The notes beneath the pieces were generated by a model. The model was not told the DNA's origin. It saw only the letters and a program-made list of their open reading frames with translations, and made no database searches. The position numbers and the translations under genes are program-made. Positions 48,449 to 58,900 of a DNA stretch of 64,000 bases are shown here, piece after piece. The stretch comes from Enchytraeus crypticus (taxonomy: Eukaryota > Annelida > Clitellata > Enchytraeida > Enchytraeidae), in NCBI GenBank assembly GCA_905160935.1, contig CAJHZI010000492.1, forward strand, positions 15,001 through 79,000. Reading direction: 5' to 3'. Within the stretch, counting starts at the first letter, position 1. Each line of letters starts with the position of its first letter.

Positions 48449-51400
48449 GTAATTGTTCGCTGATTTGCTTATTGAAATTTAAATTCTTGATAGGAGTTCT
48501 TATGTGTTTTACTAAATTCTTGATATAAATTCTTCTATGTTTTACCAAATTCTTGATATGAGTTCTTCTGTGTTTTACTAAATTGTTGATATGAATTCCT
48601 CTGTGTTTTACTCAATTCTTGACATGACTTCTTTATTTTACAAAATTCTTTATATATGTTCTTCTGTGTTTTACTAAGTCCTTGATACGAGTTCTTATAT
48701 GTTTCACTAAATTCTTCATACGAGTTCTGTGGTTTACTAAATTCTTGATATAAATTCTAGAGATGGGAATCGAATCGAACCGAACCCGAACCGAACCGAA
48801 CCATGAAATCTAGAATTTTGACCGAACCGAACCCGAACCCAGACTCTGGCCGAACCCGAACCGAACCCGAACCCAGACTTCGTCCAAACTGAACTGAACC
48901 AAACTCTTGTAGTTCCTTTCTTCTTCACCAGCCTGACCTTAAATGAAGATAGTAAGAACAATACAAATGTATATTAGTTTTTGCATTTACATGTCTTACA
49001 GTATCTAACAGCGTATATTCAGCTAAGGCTGGTTCCGACACAAATTTTTAAATTGTAGCGGCGCAAAGGAATGGTAGCGGGAAGCGAGACGGGCCTACAG
49101 AAGATAATGGATAGTCTGAATGATACGGCATTGAAATATCGAATGCAGATTAACATCAAAGAGACAAAAGCGATGAGAGTATCCCATAAAAATTTGAAAA
49201 TGTATGACTCAATCTAGGTTGATTTGTTCTTGTTAATTCAAATTATGAATTTTTTCAAATTTTAGTGTGCTACCTTAATATTTTTGCAGCCAGATTTACA
49301 AATAATTATATATGATATTCTATATGTGTTAAGACTATCTGAAGAAAATAATTAGTTTATAACAGTAAATAATTTTGCACCATGGCATGCAATAATTTCA
49401 AAACTATTTTCGTAACTTCATAATTGATCTGAGAGTTTCAAATTTGATACCCTAAGGTAAATTATGAAGCTTATTACTGGTCAGTTTATATCATACGGTG
49501 TACATTATGATCATTTTCTATGGAAGTACACGTGTTTACTATATCATCTTTACTTTACATTTTTATGCTTCTAATTGCACTTTGTCTCTGAAATTTTGGA
49601 TCAAATTTTAGCCAAGACATTTCCACTTAATTATAAACGTATCTAATATAGGCCTATAGGCCTATAGTGACAAAAAAATTTAAAATTTGATGAAGCATTC
49701 TATTTGCTCGTTATAATCAAAGAGAATATTTCAGATACAATAATAAAGCTAAATATCTATATTATGAACATTTTTGGTCAACTTACAATATTTTAAGAAA
49801 TGTACAGGAATAAATACCACTTCTCTCTTTTTTACATTGTCATATTTTTACCCAGGTGAAAAAATGTGGCAGCTATTATGACTTTATGAATTTTTAAGCA
49901 TATTTACCATAAACCATTTTAAACATGTTTGTCTTAACCATGATTATTATAAGTAAAGTTAAACAATTGCAACATTATCAAAACCAAACTATTTCGAACT
50001 CGAATCGAACTCTTGCGAGTTGGAAAGCAAGCCGAACCCGAACCGAACCCGAACCCTTGTTAGAACCGAACCCGAACCGAACCGAACTTTCATTTTCAAC
50101 GAACCGAACCCGAACTCTGGAAATTCATAAAATTCCCATCTCTAATAAATTCTTCTGCGTTTTACCAAATTCTTGATATAAATTCTTCTGCGTATTACCA
50201 AATTCCTGATATGAGTTCTTATATCAAGAATTTGGTATATTCAGTCTAGATATGGGTTCTTTTGTGATTTACTAAATTCTTGATACGAGCTCTTCTAAAT
50301 TCTCGATATGAGTTCTTCTGTGTTTTACATAGTTCTTGATACGAATTCTTCAATTGCAGAAGACTCTGGTTCCCAGGACTCCTGCAATACGTCCAGTGGT
50401 CAGCAGGTCAGTACGTCCAGTAGTCAGCAGGTGGACCACGTGAGGTCAGTCAAGCGACAGCTCCTGATGACTCGAGCAGAAGTCGACTCTGAGACCTCTG
50501 GCTCAGGGGAGCTGCACGCTAGCGGTGTTATATCGGAGGCTGGTAGGAGCGTTTATCCGGGTCGTTCCGTCGCCGATGTGCCAGGAGCCGCCACGTGTTC
50601 TGAATCCAGAAAACACTCGGCCATTGAATACCTAGACGATGATGATAATGGATTAAATGATGATTACGAAGATGATAGTAATGTGGGAGAGGATGATAAC
50701 GCTTGTCGTTATGGAGATGGTTCGAATGACAAAGCGGATAAGAAGAAGTGTAAGTTTGTTGGAAAGAAGGAGAACGCTGGAAGAGTTGGAATGAAAATTG
50801 GAAGTTCTCAGTCACGTGATCAGCTTATGGCGTCATCTGACGCCGTTCTGGAGAGCAGTCCTGTAAGAGTCTTAGATGATTTACTAATGATTTACCAGTG
50901 ATTATTTACTTCTTAGATGATTTACTGATGATTTATTGGTAAGAGTCTTAGATAATTTTTATAATGATTTACTACTGTCTTAAATGATTTACTGATGATT
51001 TATTAGTAACCTCTTGGTTGATTATTCCTATTCCCCAGTGTAAAGTAAACAGTTCTATTGATGTATTTAGTATTCCTATTCCACGGTGTAAAGTACTACA
51101 ATTCTACTCATGCATTTATCGCAGAATGACTTTAAGGTCAAGCGTAAGTACAAGAAGCGTGCCCAGACCTCGGAGAGCATCCAAGCTTCTGCGTCGTCTG
51201 ATGCCAACACCCGTGACCCTGCCTCTGAATATCTGGAACGATCTGACAGCGTCACCTTCCATCAGTATTCCATCGAGTCCTTCGCAGAGCGACACGTGAC
51301 CTTGACCTCCGGAACCCCCTCCAGGTCGAGAGGAGGGCGAAACTGGTGTAGGATTCGAGGTACGGGTGGAAAGCCGAGGATTCCTTGTGGATTCGGTGGT

Positions 51401-52377
51401 GGAGAGAATGATTCAGTGACCTTGTCGGGTGAAGGTCATGTTGATGACAATCATGATCAGTTTGAGGTCGATGAAGGTCATCAGCGTGTTAGTCAAGGTC
51501 ATGTCTGGGACGGTGGTTCGTTGGGTGATGGTGTGGCAAGTGTTAGAGGAGGAAGAGGTAGAGGGAGAGGTAAAGGTACGTGTAGAGGTGCCGATAGACA
51601 GATGATGAAAGGAACGAGTTTGTATGACGTCACACAGGACGCTGAGTCATCGCAATCCATGGACTCTGTAATGTATCAGGTTAGACGATGGCTTTATGTA
51701 CCGGGCACTTGTGGTTAAAATTCATTTCTCAAATTATAAGAAAATTATAATTATCAAAAAAATTATCAGAACAATTATCAAAATTATCAAAATACAAATT
51801 ATCAAAATTATAAGATGACGAAGATTATTTTGCTAAAAATTTTATAACAAAGCGTTTGAAAACATTCGTCTTTGTTCCCATGTAGAATAATTCAAAGTAA
51901 CTTACATCTCACAGGCTCTCTGTAATCCTATAGGACAACTTGCAATTTGTGACAGATGTAGCTCAATTACTAAGCGTAATTTGTGAGTTTTTTCTTTCAA
52001 TCTATCAATCGATTAATTGATCACTCGAATATTTGAAGGAAAAGCCGATTATTTTGCTGAATTATTAATTTTAAGCAGGAAGGCACCTCCGATTTGCCTG
52101 CTAAACCCAAAAGCATGTCGCTACTGCAACGAGCCGCCATGTTTAAGAGCAAAGAGAAGATGAAGTCAGGTGGCGCCAAACTGCTGCTGAAGAAAGGGGA
52201 GGAGAATATGGATGATGTCTGTGAGGGTGGGGGTGGGGAGGTGGGTGGAGAGGAAGAGGAAGATAAGAAGGTGGAGGGAGAGAGCCCCCTCCATAGAGCT
52301 GCTAGGTTGGGCTATGAGGTTGGTATTATACCCACTCTCTCTCTCTGTCTCTTTGTCTCTCTCTCTTTCTCTCTCTG

Positions 52378-52420
<43 letters not shown>

Positions 52421-52487
52421 GTCTGTCTCTGTCTGTCTATCTGTCTGTCTGTCTGTCAGTCTCTCTCTATCTCTCTATCTCTTTCTG

Positions 52488-52520
<33 letters not shown>

Positions 52521-52715
52521 GCCTGGCAGTCTGTCTGTCTGTCTCTCTGTCTGTCTCTCTGTCTGTCTGTCTCTCTCTCTTTCTGTCTCTCTCTCTTTGT
52601 CTCTCTCTCTCTTTCTCTATCTGTCTGTCTGTCTATCTGTCTGTCAGTCTCTCTGTCTGTCTATCTGTCTGTCTATCGGTCTGTCTCTGTCTCTCTCTCT
52701 CTCTCTTTCTTTCTG

Positions 52716-52764
<49 letters not shown>

Positions 52765-52766
52765 TA

Positions 52767-52814
<48 letters not shown>

Positions 52815-53030
52815 TCTTTCTCGATCACATTTGTATTCTACGAAGTAATAGATCCAAGGTAAATATTCTTAATTAAGCTTTCGTGCTATGTAGGAGTTTT
52901 TATTTATTGCTTTGGACTGATTTTCTGGATTTTGGAATTTGCACCGTTTTTGGACCTTCTTTTTCCTCGCCGGCTTGATTTTCTCTCAATAGTGCTCGAT
53001 GTTTTCATTGATGGCTGTAGCACGTAATTG

Positions 53031-53078
<48 letters not shown>

Positions 53079-55942
53079 GGAAATTTATGGTTTTTATATG
53101 TTTTTCCATTGCTTGCCTCTATGTCTGCTTAGACTACTCATCTTCTGCGCTCTGGACATTCTAAACGCTTGCAAAGGATAAGTAATCATGTGCTGCATTG
53201 AATTATTTATTACTGCACCTTTTTTTAAGAACCAATCCAAACCCCATATTGTTTTTGCTATATAATGTAGTAACGAATTGACCAATCGATAAATAAATAA
53301 ATGAATTGACTTAATTTGTTAATATTTTATTTATTTAATTTGTGAAATTTTAAAAAATAGATAAACGAATTAACCGGCTGATAAATTATATGATTAATCG
53401 TTGAAGCGCGATAGTAAATGCTGGATTGATTTATCAATTGGTGGATTGATCGTAGGATTTGGTTTGGTACTATTTGACGAGCGGAGGGATACACGCTAAC
53501 GTGCAAGACAGCTACGGTCAGACGCCTCTGCACGTCAGCTGCGCCAACAGCGCATTAATACAAATCACTCGCGTGCTACTACAGCACGGTGCCCATCCAA
53601 ACAGCAAAGCCACGGATGGAACGAGGTCAGTCTAGTTATAATACCCGTTCCAGAGTATGTCCCATATATGATATACGAGTGCTTGATATGTTTCATACGT
53701 ACTTGACATATGTTTCATAAGTCCTTGACATATGTTTCATAAGTCTTTGACATATGTTTCATACGTCATTGACATATGTTTCATACGTCCCTGACATATG
53801 CTTCATACGATACATCCTTGTCATGTGTTTCATACGTCCTTGTCATGTTTCTTACGTCCTTGACCTATGTTTCATACTTCCTTGACCTATGTTTCATACT
53901 TCCTTGACCTATGTTTCATACGTCCTTGACACGTTTCATACGTCCTTGACACGTTTCATACGTCCTTGACATGTTTCATACGTCCTTGACACGTTTCATA
54001 CGTCCTTGACATGTTTCATATGTGATTGACATGTCTTATATTTCCTTGACCTATGTTTCATACGTCCTTGACCTATGTTTCATACGTCCTTGACCTATGT
54101 TTCTTACGTCCTTGACCTATGACATGTCTTTCTCATGCTACGGTTGATCAATCAGCTGTTTGACGTTGTTTCATAGTAGCCCATAGAGTTTAGTAGGAGA
54201 TGACGATCATTTATAAAATTTAAATATGCCGTCGAAACAGACCATAAACTAAATTTACTGTACAGCACTGCATGGTACTATATAATACACTTATATTGTT
54301 CCGTTTAGTTACATTTTGATATATTACATTATATTGATTACATTGACTGCATCTTATTTTATTTCATTATATGGAAGTTCATTTCAATGTATTGCATTGC
54401 ATTTCATTGTATTATATATGCGCACAGGCCGCTACTGGAGTGTATTTTGTTGTATTGTTATCCGTGCTGTGTAATTGTTGCTGAAGTATAGACTAACCGT
54501 GGACTGCGCCTTTCGTAGAAGGCGACAAAGAATTTAGATCCAAAACCGATTTCGGAAAAGGCATTCGGTTGGTGAGAGCCTAGGCTTCTGAAATTGCTGC
54601 AATTTTCTAATCCCGACCCTAGTTGAACTGAGATCCACGGGAAGATAATGATGATGCATGTATTGTACTGTATTGTATTATACCGTATTTTATTGTATTG
54701 CATTGTGTTGTACTGTATTGTATTGTATTGTATTGTACTGTATTGTATTGTATTGTACTGTATTGTATTATACTGCATTGTAATGTATTGCATCTTGCTG
54801 TATTGTATTGTACTGTATTATATTGTACAGTATTGTATTGTACTGTATTGTATTATACTGCATTGTAATGTTTTGCATCTTGCTGTATTGTATTGTACTG
54901 TATTATATTGTACTGTATTGTATTGTACTGTATTGTATTGTATTTTACTGTACTCTATTATACTGTATTGTATTGTAGTGTACTATACTGTATTGTATTG
55001 TATTGCATATACGCGCAGGCCACTGCATGTCGCAGCCTCTAACAATGACCTGAAGACTGTTCGACTGCTGATCTCACACGGAGCAGATCTCTCTCTAGTC
55101 AACGACAGCAAGAAGTCTATCATTAGACTGGTCCGCAGCAAAGACATGAAGCATTTTCTAAATGGTTAGAATATAAAATAAAACGGCACACTGGGTCAGG
55201 AAGTAAAGATGAATGTTAAAGGCCCATTTCCTCCTTCTTCTCCATGGTTATTAGTAATCTTCGCCTTTTGATGGCCCATCAATTGCAGCCGGCGCGGATT
55301 TAAGAATTACCTTCCATCACTCTGGGATTTTTTCCGTCAAAGCCGTCAACACTCTTCCAAGGTGGTCACCCACAAAGTTCTAGCCGAGGCCGATGTAGCT
55401 TAACTTAAATTATTGACGGGCAACTAAAGCAAATGCGCTAAATCCCACCTTCTAGGTATATTTATGCGATTTGAGTTGAGAGTATCAGTCTAACCGAATC
55501 TATACTATCTTATTAGGTCGTTGACCTTACTGAGCTTACTTCTATCTCATTAATGTTAAACTAATCAAGATTCTACGTTCTCTATTTGCACTTCAACAGT
55601 TCAGTTTAGTTCTCTTTTGTTGAAATATTGTTTAATATTTTACTCGCTTCTCTACTTAGATTTCCTATTTTCCTACCGTGTTGTGTCCGGTTTGCTGAAG
55701 AATAGACCAACCGTGGACTGCACGAGTCGTACAAAAGTCGACAAAACACTAAGAACCAAACCATCGTACGAAAGGGCATTCGGGTGGTGCGCTTTTAGCC
55801 TCCAGAAAATGCTACAAAATTTTCTATATCCTGACCCTAGTTAATTGGGATTCACTGGAAGATAATGATCTAGTTAGGTCTCAAAATCGTATGCGTATGT
55901 AGCTGCTCTGGTTCAATGATTGATTGATTGATTGATTGATTT

Positions 55943-55987
<45 letters not shown>

Positions 55988-58900
55988 CTGATTGACTGAT
56001 TGACTGATTGATTGATTGATTGATTAATTAAGCTATTGATTAATTGAGTGATTGATCGATCGAGATTGATTGATTAATTCTGTAATTGATCGATCGAGAT
56101 TGATTGACTATTTGAGTGTTGATCGATCGAGATTGATTGATTGAGTAATACTTCATGTTTAAAATATTTTAGGGATACTCAATGATTTGACGGGGGGTGA
56201 CGAGGGAACGGAGAGCCCCTGGGAATTCAACCTGTTTCACAAATCTTCCAGTAGTGCCATGGCCAGCGGCCTTGACCTGCTTTCAGATGTACCGTCTGAC
56301 GACGAGACAGAATCGATGAGCGCGGTAGTGGAGCAGAGTGAGCACACCCGAGATCTGCTGCCGGCACATAATCTCAAATTAGACAGCAACAAAGGGTAGG
56401 CTAAAGGATATTCAGATTACGATTCCTTGTATTTATTGTATACTTAATTAAAAAATCAAAGGTGCCATCAATTTTAGTTTGTATTCACTCACTAAAAGGC
56501 TAAGGCTGGTAAAGCTAAAGTTAACGTCAGTTTCCTCACTCGAAAGCCTAATGGAAGGTCGGCGACTGATATTCTTACTCTGATTTAGCGCTTAGTAAAG
56601 AAAACCAAGTATATAATTCTGTCGCGAAATGTATAACTTTACTTTGGGTTCTGTAGTGATTTTTCGTTTGCTTTCTGAGTGTCTGCCTTACAGGGCTCGT
56701 AAGAAACACTTGCTGTACTTTTTACTTTTTGCTTCTTTTTCTATATCGGGCTCTAAACTATGTCTTCCAGACCCATCGTGAAAAATTACATTTATTTGAA
56801 TTAGTATTCTCCACTAAAGTTTTCTATTTATATTTAGTTTTTGTTTACAAATACTTTTTCCGTATTGAATATAAACAGTAAGCATGTAGTGGCTACAGAA
56901 ACGTGTTTTACCGTTATTCACCGAAAGCCCTAAATATCTTAAGTTTCATTTCTAAAATTTTTATCTTATAACTCCTAAATTTATTTCGGAAAATGTAAAA
57001 CTTAAATTATAAAATTTCTTTTTTAAATTCGTCCTAAATTTTTAAGGTTCATTCTAATAAGGATTTGTCGTAAATATAATACTATAATACAATATAATCA
57101 TCAACATCATCATCTTCCCTTAAATCCCAGTTTAACAACCAGGGTCGGGATACGAATAGACAATATCCATTCGTTTAATATAATAACGTACATAATATAA
57201 TTATGACGATATTATATTATCTATCGTATATAATATAATATTCTATACTGGCTATTGTTTGATTTTGATAAATGTACTGTTTGATTTGTCACAAATATAC
57301 CATTTGTCATAAATGTACATGTAGAGCCTGTCTATTGTCTATTGTCAGTGCTCAATGTTGTCATAGACGATAGTAGCACTCTAATTCTGTTGTTGTTGTT
57401 GATGTTGCGTGTGTTGCAGACCGCGGAGCTACCACTACGTAACGGACGTGATGGACAGAGCGGGCAGTGACCTGACGGCGGAAAACTTCGCCGTGCGCTA
57501 CGACAACCTCAACTACCTCACCGTCAGTCGTGGCATCATGCTAGAGGCCATGACAATATCGGGAGCTGACGTCACCAGCCTAGGCTCTTCCGTCGTCACA
57601 AAGACCGATGTACTGGAAGAGAAGGTTGTCTGTGATAGGAAAGAATCTAAAGTTGCGGCCGGCGGTAGCAAGTCGGCGGGTAGGTATCAGAAGAGAGGCA
57701 TAGTGTATGAGTCAGTGGGTGACGGAGCGGAGAAGGTTGAGGCTGGGCTTGTAGAGCCTGAGGTGCCGCAGAGAATTCTTAGGACGAGCTCGCTGAAGGG
57801 TAAAGAGGTTCTGAATAAATCGCTTGGAAAAGGCAGGCTGAGTAAGGGAAAGGGTAGAACAGTGGAATCTTGTCCGGGGAGTGCGGAACTTGATCTGCAG
57901 ACTCCTGAGAAAGCGGTACTCTGCAAGAAGGAATTATCTACTTCATGTGGGACAGAGGTGATTGCGTGCTCAGTTAAATCAGAGACTTGTGAAAAATTAT
58001 CAGACCTTGGTGATGTTTGTGCTAAAACTGGCGCGGGTTTGGCAAATAGACCGTTAGGATTGATTGATAAAGAAATAAAGTTCGTTCAGATTGACGACGC
58101 TCTGAGATGTTACCTGGAAATCGAATCGTCAGCTCTGCGGCTAAATGCCGATAACTGCGTCAGACTGACGGGGAAAATAAGCGAAGAATTGTTTCTTCTG
58201 GGCGACATAAAGACGGAATCGCAAGAGAGGTGCAGAAAGGATGACAACAAGGGAGACCTGAAGCGATCCAGCAGCAAAGTGAACAAGATCGATCTCTCTC
58301 TCAAGATGATCAATACCAATTTGAAATGGCTGCCGTCTGAAACAGGTGGGTCTCTGATAATTAAGACCAAGGTACCCAAACTGTCCATTAAATCTCTGAA
58401 GTCCAAGCTATCAGCTCGGGATCAGTTACAAGTGAAAGGCGATGATGTATCTCTACTACCTGATCCGCCAGGCGACGACACATTATACGATGACTCTCGC
58501 TCTATTCCTGAGGAACCACCGCTAGCGGGTCCATCCGCCCGCCCCGATTCGGAAGTGATTTATAATAAAACGTTGGATAGAAGATCTCGTGGCCGGCCGC
58601 TGAGCTGTAAAGGATTGGGACGTAAGTTAAAGGCGACTCTGAAGCAAAGTCTCAGCGTCATCTCGCCTTCAGTCAGACTCTCGTCCTTGCCTCAGATCCA
58701 GACTCGCAGCAAGAAGGATCGATCTGGTGCCGTGTCGAAATCTGCGCCCGGATCAGACGTCGATAGTCCTGATATCGGATCGGAAGTCCCGAGCGGTAGG
58801 TCCTGCTACGGATTGTCCTCCTCTCTGAAGGATTGGAGAGTTGCGTCTCCGTGCAAGGTCGTGCTATCTCAGATAGATAAATCTTCAGCTCCGGGTTTTG

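Noticed and set aside
52094..52876. 260-codon ORF running from exon 4 through Ser/Leu/Cys repeats
   Set aside because: It passes a good splice donor at 52318 that keeps the ankyrin frame; the rest is the CT array.
54648..55169. 173-codon ORF ending in the ankyrin repeat
   Set aside because: Only the part after 55019 is exon 6; the upstream part is the TATTG array.
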